Source of the DNA: Chitinophaga polysaccharea
Lineage (GTDB): Bacteria; Bacteroidota; Bacteroidia; Chitinophagales; Chitinophagaceae
Direction: 5' to 3'
Length of the DNA: 64,000 nt
NCBI RefSeq assembly: GCF_007829335.1
Contig: NZ_VIWO01000003.1
Location: 434,001-498,000, forward strand
The stretch's first letter is position 1, and the number at the start of each line of letters is the position of its first letter. Below, one piece after another: positions 35,185 to 45,501 of the stretch. The notes under the pieces were generated by a model. It was given only the letters and a program-made list of their open reading frames with translations. It made no database searches and had not been told where the DNA came from. The translations under genes were made by a program, and so were the position numbers.

Positions 35185-37731
35185 ATGGATATGGAAAATA
35201 AAACATCAGACGAATCTCTGCACAATGTCATCCACGTGGGAGGCATGTATGAGAGCTGGTTCCTGGATTACGCTTCCTATGTAATCCTGGAGCGGGCCGT
35301 GCCCAGCATGGAAGATGGGTTGAAGCCTGTACAGCGTCGTATCCTGCATGCCATGAAAGAAATGGATGATGGCCGTTTTAATAAAGTGGCCAACGTCATC
35401 GGGCAAACGATGCAGTATCACCCGCACGGGGATGCTTCTATCAGTGATGCTATTGTAAACCTGGGTCAGAAAGACCTGCTCATCGAAACCCAGGGTAACT
35501 GGGGGGACGTAAGAACCGGTGATGACGCGGCGGCTGCCAGGTATATCGAGGCCCGCCTGTCGAAATTTGCCTTGGACGTAGCTTTTAATGCTAAAACTAC
35601 TGCCTGGCAGCTGAGCTACGATGGCCGTAAAAACGAGCCATTGGCATTACCAATGAAGTTCCCGCTGCTGCTGGCACAAGGAGCAGAAGGTATCGCCGTA
35701 GGGCTGTCTACCAAAATATTACCACATAACTTCTGCGAGCTGATAGAAGCCGCCGTGAAGTACCTCAGAGGCCGGAAATTTGAGCTGTATCCCGATTTTA
35801 CCACGGGTGGTATGATAGATATCGCCAACTACAACGATGGTAAACGCGGTGGAAAAGTAAGGGTACGTGCGCATATTGAAGAAAAGGATAAAAAGACACT
35901 GCTGGTAAAGGATGTACCGCATGGTATTACTACCACCCAGCTGATGGAGTCGATCGTAAAGGCAAACGACAGCGGTAAAATCAAGATCAAAAAGGTAGTG
36001 GATAATACCGCTGCCGATGTGGAAATTGAAGTGCAGCTGGCGCCTGGTATTTCTCCGGATATTACCATCGATGCGCTTTATGCCTTTACGGATTGTGAAA
36101 TTTCCATTTCTCCGAATGCCTGCGTAATTGTTAACGACAAGCCGCAATTTCTGACGGCATCCGACTTGCTGAAAGCTTCTGTTGATTATACCAAAGACTT
36201 GCTGAAGCAGGAACTGGAAATCAAATTGGCGGAACTGCAGGAAAAATGGCATTATACGTCCCTGGAAAAGATCTTCTTTGAAAAAGGAATCTACAAGGAA
36301 CTGGAGCAAAAACATAAAGACTGGGAAGCCGTACTGACAGCGATCGATAAAGGATTTAACCCGTACAAGAAGCAATTGAAACGCGAAATTACCCGTGAAG
36401 ATATTGTGAAGTTAACGGAGAAACCTGTACGTCGTATCTATCGCCTGGATATCAACGAGCTTAACGAGCAGATCAAAGGTATTGAGGCAGATATTAAAGA
36501 GGTGAAGCATCATTTAGCTAACCTGGTTGACTATACGGTGGCTTATTATGACAACCTGCTGAAGAAATATGGTAAAGGCCGGGAGCGTAAAACACTCATT
36601 AAAACCTTCGATACCATCCAGGTGGCGCAGGTGGCCATTGCCAATACGAAGATATATGTGAACCGGGCAGATGGGTTTATCGGTACTTCCCTGAAGAAAG
36701 ATGAGTTTGTAGCCGATTGCTCCGACCTGGATAATATCATCGTATTCCGCCGTGATGGTAAGATGCTGGTGACTAAAGTAGCCGATAAAACATTTGTGGG
36801 TAAGGATATTATCCACGTAGATATCTTCCGCAAGAACGACGAACGTACTACCTACAACATGATCTATGTAGAAGGTAAAACGGGCGTAAGTTATGCGAAG
36901 CGCTTCAATGTAACCGGTGTTACCCGCGACAAGGAGTATGAGCTGGCACATAAAGGAGAGAAAAATTCCAAGGTGCATTATTTCTCTGCCAATCCGAATG
37001 GGGAAGCAGAAGTGGTGACGATCAAGCTGAGTCCGAACTGTAGCGCCCGTAACAAGGAATTTGACCTTTTCTTTGAGCAGATTGCCATCAAAGGGCGTAG
37101 CTCCATGGGAAATGTAGTGACCAAGTATCCTATCCGCGGGGTGAAGTTTAAGGAAAAAGGCGTATCAACACTCGCGGGGCAGAAGATCTGGTACGATACC
37201 GAAACTGGCCGTTTAAATACGGAAGAACGTGGGGTATATATAGGTGCCTTTGAGGGTGACGACAAAATATTTGTGGCGTTTAAGAATGGTACCTATGAAT
37301 TGACCAATTACGACCTTACGAATCGTTACGAGTCGAATGATGTTGTATATATTGAGAAATTCAACCCGGAAAAAACAGTCACCGCCATCTATTTTGATGC
37401 GGATAAGAAACAGTTCAATGTAAAACGTTTCCGTATTGAAACGCAGACATTGAACAATAAATTCCTGTTCATCAAGGAGGGCGCTGCTAATTACCTGGAG
37501 ATGGTGACAACCCATTCCCAACCGGTTGTATTGCTGAAAACAGGCAAGAAACGCAGCCCGGAAGAGGAAGAAATAGACCTTTCCGAGTTCGTGGAAGTAA
37601 CCGGCTGGAAAGCTGTAGGGACAAGGATTGCCGGCGATGACCTGATCAGTGCTGAATTGCTGTCGGAAGACGAAGATCCGGATCCTAATGAAGAAGGACC
37701 GTCAAGCGGCGGACAAGGGGAATTATTTTAG
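35185..37731 (+). CDS. parC: topoisomerase IV subunit A
   Basis: 848 residues. Winged-helix region with the catalytic tyrosine Y120 in AAARYIEARL, preceded by YHPHGDASI; then the tower and coiled-coil domains and a C-terminal beta-pinwheel (about 530-820). The canonical GyrA box is not evident, which favours ParC over GyrA. Start at ATG 35185, with a second ATG two codons later. Palindrome 2 begins immediately after the stop. Confidence 0.92.
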   Translation: MDMENKTSDESLHNVIHVGGMYESWFLDYASYVILERAVPSMEDGLKPVQRRILHAMKEMDDGRFNKVANVIGQTMQYHPHGDASISDAIVNLGQKDLLIETQGNWGDVRTGDDAAAARYIEARLSKFALDVAFNAKTTAWQLSYDGRKNEPLALPMKFPLLLAQGAEGIAVGLSTKILPHNFCELIEAAVKYLRGRKFELYPDFTTGGMIDIANYNDGKRGGKVRVRAHIEEKDKKTLLVKDVPHGITTTQLMESIVKANDSGKIKIKKVVDNTAADVEIEVQLAPGISPDITIDALYAFTDCEISISPNACVIVNDKPQFLTASDLLKASVDYTKDLLKQELEIKLAELQEKWHYTSLEKIFFEKGIYKELEQKHKDWEAVLTAIDKGFNPYKKQLKREITREDIVKLTEKPVRRIYRLDINELNEQIKGIEADIKEVKHHLANLVDYTVAYYDNLLKKYGKGRERKTLIKTFDTIQVAQVAIANTKIYVNRADGFIGTSLKKDEFVADCSDLDNIIVFRRDGKMLVTKVADKTFVGKDIIHVDIFRKNDERTTYNMIYVEGKTGVSYAKRFNVTGVTRDKEYELAHKGEKNSKVHYFSANPNGEAEVVTIKLSPNCSARNKEFDLFFEQIAIKGRSSMGNVVTKYPIRGVKFKEKGVSTLAGQKIWYDTETGRLNTEERGVYIGAFEGDDKIFVAFKNGTYELTNYDLTNRYESNDVVYIEKFNPEKTVTAIYFDADKKQFNVKRFRIETQTLNNKFLFIKEGAANYLEMVTTHSQPVVLLKTGKKRSPEEEEIDLSEFVEVTGWKAVGTRIAGDDLISAELLSEDEDPDPNEEGPSSGGQGELF

Positions 37732-37852
37732 CAGCCGAAAGCTCAAGGCATAAAGCCATTGTAGCGAATGACACCAGCGGATATTGATAAATACTCGCAT
37801 TGCTCATTCACTACAATGGCTTTTTGCTTTATGCTTTAAGCTTTCCGCTTTT
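37732..37852 (+). repeat. heptad palindrome 2
   Basis: Inner arms 37748-37771 and 37804-37834. The right arm has one extra 7-bp unit (CAAAAAG) that the left arm lacks; otherwise they pair with a single mismatch. Core CCATTGTAGCGAATGA. Loop with AGCGGATAT and ATAAATACTC, as in palindrome 1. Starts right after the parC stop. Confidence 0.88.
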
Positions 37853-37937
37853 ACCGTTTTTTTTCCTTAACAATTAAATAAAACAGTATCTTAATATGGA
37901 TGTTTAATTTGCACCTGTCCATATTTTTATTGTTGGG

Positions 37938-38525
37938 ATGAAATACGAGAACTTAGCCGAAACTGAACTGTTACAATTGATTGCCGCTGATAATGGCGCC
38001 GCTTATGAGGTATTGTATAACAGGTATTGGCAACCGCTTTTTCTTTTTGCCTACAAGCGGCTGAAAAATAAGGATGAATCGAAAGATGCTGTGCAGGATG
38101 TATTTATCAATTTATGGAAGCGAAGAAACACCCTGCAGTTAACAGCTTCCCTGCGAACTTATCTTTTCACCGCAGTCCGGTATGAGTTACTGCGAAAAAT
38201 AGCACAGTCGAAGAAAACATCAGGTAGCGAGGAAATGATGTTAATGCCGGTAGAAGCGGCTACTATGGATATGTTGAATGAGAAGGAACTGCAGCATGCG
38301 TTGACCATCGCTATTGATCATTTACCGGCTAAAATGAAAGAAATCTATTTACTGAGCCGGCACCAACATAAACCTGTTGCTATCATAGCGGAGGAATTAT
38401 CTTTATCTGAACAAACCGTGAAAAACCAGCTTTCCAAAGCCTTGCTGCGACTGCGTCAGCATTTAAAAGAAGCAACCGTTATCCCGGTGCTCTTTCCCTG
38501 CATTTTTTATTTCCTTAACATTTAG
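37938..38525 (+). CDS. ECF-type RNA polymerase sigma factor
   Basis: 195 residues. Sigma region 2 (ESKDAVQDVFINLWKRR, about residues 50-66) and region 4 (AIIAEELSLSEQTVKNQLSK, HTH, about 145-165). Belongs to the Bacteroidota ECF group linked to FecR and TonB receptors. It presumably binds the susC promoter region when released by the FecR protein downstream. Confidence 0.93.
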   Translation: MKYENLAETELLQLIAADNGAAYEVLYNRYWQPLFLFAYKRLKNKDESKDAVQDVFINLWKRRNTLQLTASLRTYLFTAVRYELLRKIAQSKKTSGSEEMMLMPVEAATMDMLNEKELQHALTIAIDHLPAKMKEIYLLSRHQHKPVAIIAEELSLSEQTVKNQLSKALLRLRQHLKEATVIPVLFPCIFYFLNI

Positions 38526-38576
38526 TTAACATATTGGAATGGTACTACCTTCGGGTTTAAGATGCTTCACTATAGC

Positions 38577-39608
38577 ATGAGTACATCTGAATTTAAAAGT
38601 ATTGTTGAACGTTACCTGAAAGGAGAGGCCAGTGCCGTCGACCAGGCGATGATTGAGGCCTGGCTGGCCGCTACGGAGGATAACCCGGTAGACCTGACTG
38701 CCGATGAGTTATCGGAAATCCGTGTGGATATGCTCCAACACCTGAGAATTCAGAATGGGTATACCCTCGCAGAAGAGAAGCCCGTGGGTACTACCGCATA
38801 CCCGGAAATAAGGGAGCGGCGGTTACTATCCTGGCTACAGCGCATAGCGGCAGTATTGGTAGTAGCTATCAGTGTGGGAGCTTTATTTTACTGGGGGCGT
38901 ACCTTCACCCGTACCAGGCCTCCGGTAGCAGCAGTGAGTACGCCGGCGCCAGTTACCATTTACCGGATGAGGGTAGTGGCCACCGATGCTGTCCGGAGAG
39001 TGACGCTGCCCGACAGTTCTATCGTGATGCTAAACCGTGCGAGTAGCCTGTATTATACCATTCCATTTGATCATGCAGCGCGGGAAATATATATGGAGCG
39101 CGGAGAGGCCTTTTTCCAGGTGAAGCAACTGGCCGTCCATCCGTTTATTGTACATGCGGCAAAAACCAGGACGACCGTATTAGGTACTTCTTTTAATATT
39201 CGTATATCCGATAACGTTAAATCGATCAGAGTAGTAGTAAAAACCGGGAAGGTACAGGTAGCCACCGGTTTATCCATAGCAGACAGTACCCGGCAGCTGA
39301 AGCCGGAGCAGGGCGTTGAAATTAATACCGTTCATAATAGTATACGCACCTTTTTCCAGCCCGCAAATAGCATTACTTCCTGGTATGATGGCGTGCTGGA
39401 ATTTCAACAGAATACCATGAAAGAAGTGGCAGAAGCATTAGAAAATCGCTACCAGGTCCGTATCCGGCTGGGCTCACCTGCCACGCAGCAATGCCGCGTT
39501 TCGGGCAACTTTACCAGGAGTCATACTATCACTGAAGTATTGGACGCTATATGCCTTGTACATCGTTTGTCTTACAAAAAGAAGAACAATGAATTTTTCA
39601 TCTATTAA
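38577..39608 (+). CDS. FecR-type anti-sigma factor
   Basis: 343 residues from ATG 38577; the ATG at 38562 adds MLHYS. N-terminal cytoplasmic sigma-binding part, one helix (RIAAVLVVAISVGALFYWG, about 82-100), then the periplasmic FecR domain (RRVTLPDSSIVMLNRASSL, GEAFFQVKQLAVHPFIVHA) and DUF4974-like C-terminus (ITEVLDAICLVHRLSY). It holds the ECF sigma until the STN domain of the receptor signals. Confidence 0.92.
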   Translation: MSTSEFKSIVERYLKGEASAVDQAMIEAWLAATEDNPVDLTADELSEIRVDMLQHLRIQNGYTLAEEKPVGTTAYPEIRERRLLSWLQRIAAVLVVAISVGALFYWGRTFTRTRPPVAAVSTPAPVTIYRMRVVATDAVRRVTLPDSSIVMLNRASSLYYTIPFDHAAREIYMERGEAFFQVKQLAVHPFIVHAAKTRTTVLGTSFNIRISDNVKSIRVVVKTGKVQVATGLSIADSTRQLKPEQGVEINTVHNSIRTFFQPANSITSWYDGVLEFQQNTMKEVAEALENRYQVRIRLGSPATQQCRVSGNFTRSHTITEVLDAICLVHRLSYKKKNNEFFIY

Positions 39609-39622
39609 TTAATAAATAAAAA

Positions 39623-39648
39623 ACCGGCTATGCGCTAACATAACCGGT
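39623..39648 (+). other. hairpin between fecR-like gene and susC
   Basis: ACCGGCTATG and CATAACCGGT form a 10-bp stem with one mismatch and a 6-nt loop; A-run upstream. A partial terminator or attenuator before susC is possible. Confidence 0.5.
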
Positions 39649-39736
39649 CACTTGTTTTGCTGACTAATCCTTCCGTAACGCTAATTACCGGATGAGGCAG
39701 CGTGTTTTTAATTCAACATAAAAACTGTTCAAATTT

Positions 39737-42700
39737 ATGAAAAATGTAGCAAGCAATTCTACAATCCGTTATCTTATGCGCCTAAGTTTACTGACAACCT
39801 GCCTGGCCGTGGCAAGCTTGTCTTTGTGGGCCAAAAGCCTGGAGGGGCAATCTCTCAAAAAGAATGTGTCTCTTAAAGTAACCGGCACTAACCTTAACCG
39901 TATCTTACAGCAGATTGCACGTCAAACGCACCTGCGCCTGATCTACGATGCAAAAGAGGCCGACAATTACTACATGGATTCGCTGGATACAAGGGTACGC
40001 CCGGCAGACGCACTGCTGGATTCTCTGCTGGCGCCTACCACGTTGGCGTATCGCGAGGTGAATGACCTGCTGGTAATTTATCATAAAGATGAACAGGAGT
40101 TTGGCCTGCACGGAAAGGTGATAGACGAAGGGAGTAAGACGCCGTTGCCGGGTGTAACGGTGTCATTAAAGGGCACCAAACGCGGTAACGTTACCAACGC
40201 GGAAGGTGGCTTTACGCTGGCTTCCGTAAAGCCAGGTGATGTGCTGGTGATATCGTATGTGGGTTACGAAACAAGAGAAGTGATTGTTTCCAACGATACT
40301 TTTCTGACCATCGCCCTGAAAAGCAGCAATGCCCGCATCAATGAGTTGGTGGTGGTAGGTTACGGTACCCAAAAGAAAGTAAACCTTACCGGCGCCGTGA
40401 GCCAGATCGATGCCAGTGCCATCGAAAGCCGCCCTATAGCTAACCTCGGACAAGCCCTGCAGGGTGCTATTCCTAACCTGAACATTAATTTTGGCGACGG
40501 CCGCCCTGGTGGTAGCGCCTCACTGAATATACGTGGCTTTACCTCCATCTCCGGTGGCGCTCCTCTGGTACTCATAGATGGTATTCCTGCTAACATCAAT
40601 ACCGTAAACCCCCGGGATATTGAATCGGTATCAGTATTAAAGGATGCCTCCTCTGCTGCTATATATGGCGCCCGTGGCGCGTTTGGTGTGATATTGGTAA
40701 CCACCAGGAAAGGAAAGTCCGGCAAAATGCAGATCAATTATGGCACTAACTACGGTTGGGCTACGCCTACTACCAGCACCAATTTTATTACCAGTGGCTA
40801 TGATGCCGCTATGCTCAATGATGAAGCATTTAAAATTACCCTGGGAAAAACCTACACCGGTTATACCGATGAAGACTACGCCGAATTGCTGAAAAGAAAA
40901 ACAGATCCTACTTTACCTTCTGTTGTTATACAGAACCGCAAGGGGAAAGATATGTACATCTATTACGGAAATACCGACTGGTGGCATACGATGTTCCGCG
41001 ATGAGCTGCCATCACTGGAGCATAGCCTGAACGTAAGCGGCGGATCCGATAAAATCAACTACCTGGTATCAGGCAGGGTATATCAGAAGAAAGGGATGAT
41101 GCGCATTTCGCAGGATGTATATAATTCCTATAACTTCCGCGCGAAGCTGGAAGCAGAAGTAAAACCCTGGCTGACATTAACCAGCAACACCCAGTTTAAT
41201 GCCAACGACTATACCTATCCTGGCAGTTCCGTTAACGGAAACTTTGTTTCTGTAAGCGTCCACGCGTTACCGTCATATGTACCCGTAAATCCCGATGGTA
41301 CTGCTACCTATCGTACAGAGCTGAATAACTACACCATCGGAGATGGTATATACGCCGATCTGCTGCATGGTAAAAGCAAGGGTGCTACCAAACAAACAGA
41401 ACTGATTAATACCGTTGGAGCCGTGTTTAAAATTACGCCCGACTTTAATATTAATGCCAACTACTCACTGACAGTCATTAACGGCAACAGCTATCACCGG
41501 CAAACAGCCTCTCCCTGGTCTATTTTCCCGGGCATCATCAGTTATGTAAATAATGATGATCTGTGGCAACAAGACGATAACTGGACCAACCAGGTGGTAA
41601 ACCTGTATGGCAATTATAACAAACGTTTTGGCAAACATTCCCTTAGTCTTACTGCCGGGGTGAATGGTGAATTACAACGGTATCGCATGTTGTATTCGCA
41701 GCGGAAAGATGTGCTATCAGAAGATTTGAACGAAGTGGCGCTGGGCACCGGCGATGCTACTGTAAACAGCGACAGGCAGGAGTTGGCGTTGCTTGGCGCT
41801 TTCGGTCGTGCAGCCTATAGCTACGCCGATAAGTACCTGGTAGAATTTAACGGTCGCTATGATGGTTCTTCCCGCTTCCCTTCTTCCCGTCGCTTTGGCT
41901 TCTTCCCTTCAGTATCTGCCGGATGGCGTATGAGCGAGGAAGCGTTTTTTGCGCCGGTGAAGAACGTGATCAACGATATCAAATGGCGGGCATCTTATGG
42001 TGCATTGGGCAACCAGGACGTGCGTAACAACAACTATCCTTATATCCCGATCATGGGAATGGGTACTTTAAGTTATATCACCGAAGGCAAACGTACGCAG
42101 TATGTAAGCCTCCCTGCGCCTATTTCTCCCAGCCTTACCTGGGAAAAGGTCAACTCCACCAACTTCGGGGTAGATATGAGCTACCTGCGCAACAGGTTGA
42201 ATGTAACGTTCGATTGGTATGTGCGTAATACCAAAGATATGTTGACCAAAGGTATGACGCTGCCTGGTGTTTTTGGCGCTTCAGAACCCCGGGAAAACGC
42301 AGCAGACCTGAGATCCAAAGGTTGGGAAGTGAACGTAGACTGGCGCAATTCACTGAAGGTAGCCGGCAAAGCGTTTACTTATAATGTTGGATTTAACGTT
42401 GCTGACTTTAAAGCAGAAATTACCCGCTTCGATAATCCCAACAAAATTCTGAGCGATTATTATACCGGTCAGCGTTTAGGGGATATCTGGGGCTACAGCA
42501 TCGCCGGATATTTCCAGTCAGATAAAGAAGCGGCCGAGTGGAAAGTAGACCAGACGCAGGTAGGTAATAACATTTTCTCTGCTCCCGGTGAATGGGGTAA
42601 ACTCCGCGCAGGCGACCTCAAGTTTATGGACCTCAATGGCGATGGTATTATCAACAAGGGAAAGAATACACTGGAAGATCATGGTGACCAGAAAATAGTA

Positions 42701-43246
42701 GGTAATTCGCTGCCTCGTTATACATTCGGTATCCGGGGTGGAGCAGACTGGAATGGTATTGATTTCAGTTTCTTCTTCCAGGGTGTGGGCCATCAGAACT
42801 GGTATCCCGGCGCCAACGCAGATAAGTTCTGGGGACCTTTCTCCCGTCCGTATATGTCTTTTATTCCGACAGATTTTGCCGATAAATTGTGGAGCCCTGA
42901 AAACCCCAACAGCTATTTCCCGCGGTTGAGAGGATATATCGCCCTGAACGATAATGGATCATTAAAAGAGAACAACGATAAATACATGCAGGACCTGGCT
43001 TATATCCGTTTGAAAAGCGTGATAGTAGGTTATTCCCTGCCGGAGACTTTGCTGAAACGTATTAAGCTTACCCGTTGCCGCATTTACCTGAGTGGAGAAA
43101 ACCTGCTCACTTTCACCAAGCTGAAAAGCAGGTACCTGGATCCGGAGCAGCTGACCACCGATCCTAACCTGGTTAAAACAGATGTGAATGGCCGTGTATA
43201 TCCTTTCAGCAAAACGTTTTCTGCCGGTCTGGATATCAGTTTTTAA
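39737..43246 (+). CDS. SusC/RagA-type TonB-dependent receptor with STN domain
   Basis: 1169 residues. Signal/helix region about 12-32; STN signalling domain about 45-112; carboxypeptidase-regulatory-type domain (GLHGKVIDEGSKTPLPGVTV) about 118-205; plug (ELVVVGYGTQKKVNLTGAVS, ILVTTRKGK) about 210-330; then a 22-strand barrel. Forms the outer-membrane channel for oligosaccharides or other nutrients, driven by TonB. The STN domain fits the ECF/FecR pair upstream: binding of the nutrient relieves the anti-sigma factor. Confidence 0.95.
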   Translation: MKNVASNSTIRYLMRLSLLTTCLAVASLSLWAKSLEGQSLKKNVSLKVTGTNLNRILQQIARQTHLRLIYDAKEADNYYMDSLDTRVRPADALLDSLLAPTTLAYREVNDLLVIYHKDEQEFGLHGKVIDEGSKTPLPGVTVSLKGTKRGNVTNAEGGFTLASVKPGDVLVISYVGYETREVIVSNDTFLTIALKSSNARINELVVVGYGTQKKVNLTGAVSQIDASAIESRPIANLGQALQGAIPNLNINFGDGRPGGSASLNIRGFTSISGGAPLVLIDGIPANINTVNPRDIESVSVLKDASSAAIYGARGAFGVILVTTRKGKSGKMQINYGTNYGWATPTTSTNFITSGYDAAMLNDEAFKITLGKTYTGYTDEDYAELLKRKTDPTLPSVVIQNRKGKDMYIYYGNTDWWHTMFRDELPSLEHSLNVSGGSDKINYLVSGRVYQKKGMMRISQDVYNSYNFRAKLEAEVKPWLTLTSNTQFNANDYTYPGSSVNGNFVSVSVHALPSYVPVNPDGTATYRTELNNYTIGDGIYADLLHGKSKGATKQTELINTVGAVFKITPDFNINANYSLTVINGNSYHRQTASPWSIFPGIISYVNNDDLWQQDDNWTNQVVNLYGNYNKRFGKHSLSLTAGVNGELQRYRMLYSQRKDVLSEDLNEVALGTGDATVNSDRQELALLGAFGRAAYSYADKYLVEFNGRYDGSSRFPSSRRFGFFPSVSAGWRMSEEAFFAPVKNVINDIKWRASYGALGNQDVRNNNYPYIPIMGMGTLSYITEGKRTQYVSLPAPISPSLTWEKVNSTNFGVDMSYLRNRLNVTFDWYVRNTKDMLTKGMTLPGVFGASEPRENAADLRSKGWEVNVDWRNSLKVAGKAFTYNVGFNVADFKAEITRFDNPNKILSDYYTGQRLGDIWGYSIAGYFQSDKEAAEWKVDQTQVGNNIFSAPGEWGKLRAGDLKFMDLNGDGIINKGKNTLEDHGDQKIVGNSLPRYTFGIRGGADWNGIDFSFFFQGVGHQNWYPGANADKFWGPFSRPYMSFIPTDFADKLWSPENPNSYFPRLRGYIALNDNGSLKENNDKYMQDLAYIRLKSVIVGYSLPETLLKRIKLTRCRIYLSGENLLTFTKLKSRYLDPEQLTTDPNLVKTDVNGRVYPFSKTFSAGLDISF

Positions 43247-43272
43247 TGTTTACCAACGAAAAAGAAATGACG

Positions 43273-45018
43273 ATGAAACAAATCAACTTACTTATCATAT
43301 GCTTGCTGGGACTGATGATCGGCTCCTGTAATAAATTTATGGACAGAGACCCGCTGGCGAAAATTTCTCCCGATAACTTCTTTAAAACAGAAAAGGATTT
43401 ACGGTTGTACGTAAACTCCATGTATACCATGGTGCCGGATGCAGAGGGCATCTACAACGAAGACATGGACAATGTGGTAAAATCGAGCACTTCTGAGTTT
43501 CTCACCGGCAAGCGTCAGGTGCCGGTAACCGGTGGGGGATGGACCTGGACCGAGTTGAGGAAAATCAATTATTTCCTGGTCAATTGCAATAAGGTGTTGC
43601 CTTATTCCACTACCCGCAAGTATGTAGGCGCCGCTAAATTTTTCCGCGCCTGGTTTTATTTTGAGATGGTTAAAAAGTTTGGAGATGTGCCTTGGTACAC
43701 TACTCCGTTGGATGTAAATGACAAGGCGCTGCTGCAAAAAGCGAGGGACCCGCGTAAGCTGATAATGGATTCCGTGATGGCAGATATTGATTCGGCAATT
43801 GTGTCATTGGATGGTGTTAAGAGTAATGAGCTGGTGACTAAATGGACTGCCCTGGCATTGAAAGCACGTATTGGTTTGTTTGAAGGCACTTTCCGCAAGT
43901 ATCACAAGGAATTCAATTTACCGGATGAGAACAAATTCCTGCAGGCCGCTGCAGATGCTGCTGCCCAGCTAATGGCCGGCGGACAGTATCGTATTTTTAC
44001 CAGCAGCCCTAATGTAGCTTACCGCGATTTATTTGCTACCAAGAATGCCAATCCGGATGAAATTATTTTGAGCAGGAAATATAGTGCAGGACTGCAACTG
44101 TATCATAACGCCAACTACTATACGATTACTGCTTCCTACGGACAACCGGGGCTGGAGAAGAGTTTGGTAAACAGTTACCTGATGAAGGATGGTACCCGTT
44201 TTACGGATCAGCCAGGGTATGATAAAATGCAGTTTTTCCAGGAATGCCAGGGCCGCGATCCACGGTTAGCCCAAACCATCCGCACCCCTGGTTATACGCG
44301 TATTGGTAATACCAATAAACTGGTGCCGGATTTTGGCGCCGCGGTTACAGGATACCAGGTGATCAAATATGTGACCGACGAATCGCAGGATTCTTATGTG
44401 AAGAACGATAATGACATGCCGGTGTTTCGCTATGCGGAAGTATTACTTAACTACGCTGAAGCGAAAGCAGAGTTAGGGCAATTAACGCAGGCCGATCTTG
44501 ATCAGACGATCAAGTTAGTGCGCAACCGGGTAGGTATGCCTGGCCTGGATATGGCGGCAGCTAATGCCAATCCTGATCCTTATGAGGCTGCCCGTTACAG
44601 CAATAAAAATATCAGTGGCGTTCTCCTGGAGATCCGCCGTGAGCGCCGTATAGAACTGCTAATGGAAAATTTCCGCTGGAATGATATCTGTCGCTGGAAA
44701 GAAGGAACGATGCTTACCAGACAGTTTAAGGGCATGTATTTCCCTGGCACCGGTTCATTTGACCTGGATAACGACGGCAAAGTGGATATCGTGATCTATG
44801 AAGGCACCAAACCAACAGGACCGAAAGGACCAGCTTACCTGAAACTGGGATCAGAAATAGACCTGGAAAATGGTACCTCCGGAGGCGCTATTGTTGTAAA
44901 CCGGAATATCGGTAAAACCTTCAACGAAACACGTGATTACCTGTATCCTGTACCTATACAGGAACGTACGCTGAACAGGAATCTGACACAGAATCCCAAT
45001 TGGAATGATGGACTATAA
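43273..45018 (+). CDS. SusD/RagB-family surface lipoprotein
   Basis: 581 residues from ATG 43273; an in-frame ATG at 43246 overlaps the susC stop and is less likely. Lipoprotein signal: LMIGSC, cysteine about residue 19. Typical SusD start DRDPLAKISPDNFFKTEKDL, TPR-like helices and the C-terminal RDYLYPVPIQERTLN. Acts as a lid on SusC. Substrate cannot be told from the sequence. Confidence 0.94.
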   Translation: MKQINLLIICLLGLMIGSCNKFMDRDPLAKISPDNFFKTEKDLRLYVNSMYTMVPDAEGIYNEDMDNVVKSSTSEFLTGKRQVPVTGGGWTWTELRKINYFLVNCNKVLPYSTTRKYVGAAKFFRAWFYFEMVKKFGDVPWYTTPLDVNDKALLQKARDPRKLIMDSVMADIDSAIVSLDGVKSNELVTKWTALALKARIGLFEGTFRKYHKEFNLPDENKFLQAAADAAAQLMAGGQYRIFTSSPNVAYRDLFATKNANPDEIILSRKYSAGLQLYHNANYYTITASYGQPGLEKSLVNSYLMKDGTRFTDQPGYDKMQFFQECQGRDPRLAQTIRTPGYTRIGNTNKLVPDFGAAVTGYQVIKYVTDESQDSYVKNDNDMPVFRYAEVLLNYAEAKAELGQLTQADLDQTIKLVRNRVGMPGLDMAAANANPDPYEAARYSNKNISGVLLEIRRERRIELLMENFRWNDICRWKEGTMLTRQFKGMYFPGTGSFDLDNDGKVDIVIYEGTKPTGPKGPAYLKLGSEIDLENGTSGGAIVVNRNIGKTFNETRDYLYPVPIQERTLNRNLTQNPNWNDGL

Positions 45019-45026
45019 CAACGATG

Positions 45027-45066
45027 ATCAAGGCCGGGAGCATTTGCTTCCGGCCTTGATTCGTTT
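45027..45066 (+). terminator. terminator after susD
   Basis: ATCAAGGCCGG and CCGGCCTTGAT form a perfect 11-bp stem around a 12-nt loop, then TCGTTTT. It also separates the converging MarR-like gene. Confidence 0.85.
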
Positions 45067-45491
45067 TAAATTTTGCCTCCCATATTGGTGATTATCGTTT
45101 CCAGGAAACGGATAGTAGCCAGGTATTCTTCCACCGTAGTTCCTTCCAGTACTTTTTTCCGGTTTTCTTCCTGTAAGGCTGCTATTTCTGCATAAGCGGT
45201 TTTCCCTTTTTCGGTAAACATATACAGGTCTTCAGTCTGCTGCAGCCATTCCCGGGCCACCAGTGCAGCCATCACCTCATCGAGTTCTTCAACGGTCAGG
45301 AACTTGTCGACCATGTGATAGTATAGTTGTTTGCTGATTTTTCCGTGTTTGTCGATGCTTTTCAGTACCTGCCAGTGAAACCGGTTAATGCCGTGCGTTT
45401 CAAAAGCAGCGTTGGTGAAGGCGGTGATCAGGCTGTCGGCTTCTTTCAGGTACCAGCCAATGGGAAGTTTGTGGGCAATGTCGGGTTGCAT
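45066..45491 (-). CDS. MarR-like winged-helix regulator
   Basis: 141 residues. Helical, with INRFHWQVLKSIDKHGKISK and LTVEELDEVMAALVAREWLQ, then a wing (TEDLYMFTEKGKTAY): MarR topology. Second gene behind a VOC protein, 10 bp away. Likely regulates its own operon or VOC-linked detoxification; the possible operator is described with the promoter. Confidence 0.72.
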   Translation of the reverse strand: MQPDIAHKLPIGWYLKEADSLITAFTNAAFETHGINRFHWQVLKSIDKHGKISKQLYYHMVDKFLTVEELDEVMAALVAREWLQQTEDLYMFTEKGKTAYAEIAALQEENRKKVLEGTTVEEYLATIRFLETIITNMGGKI

Positions 45492-45501
45492 AAAAGTGCT
45501 T

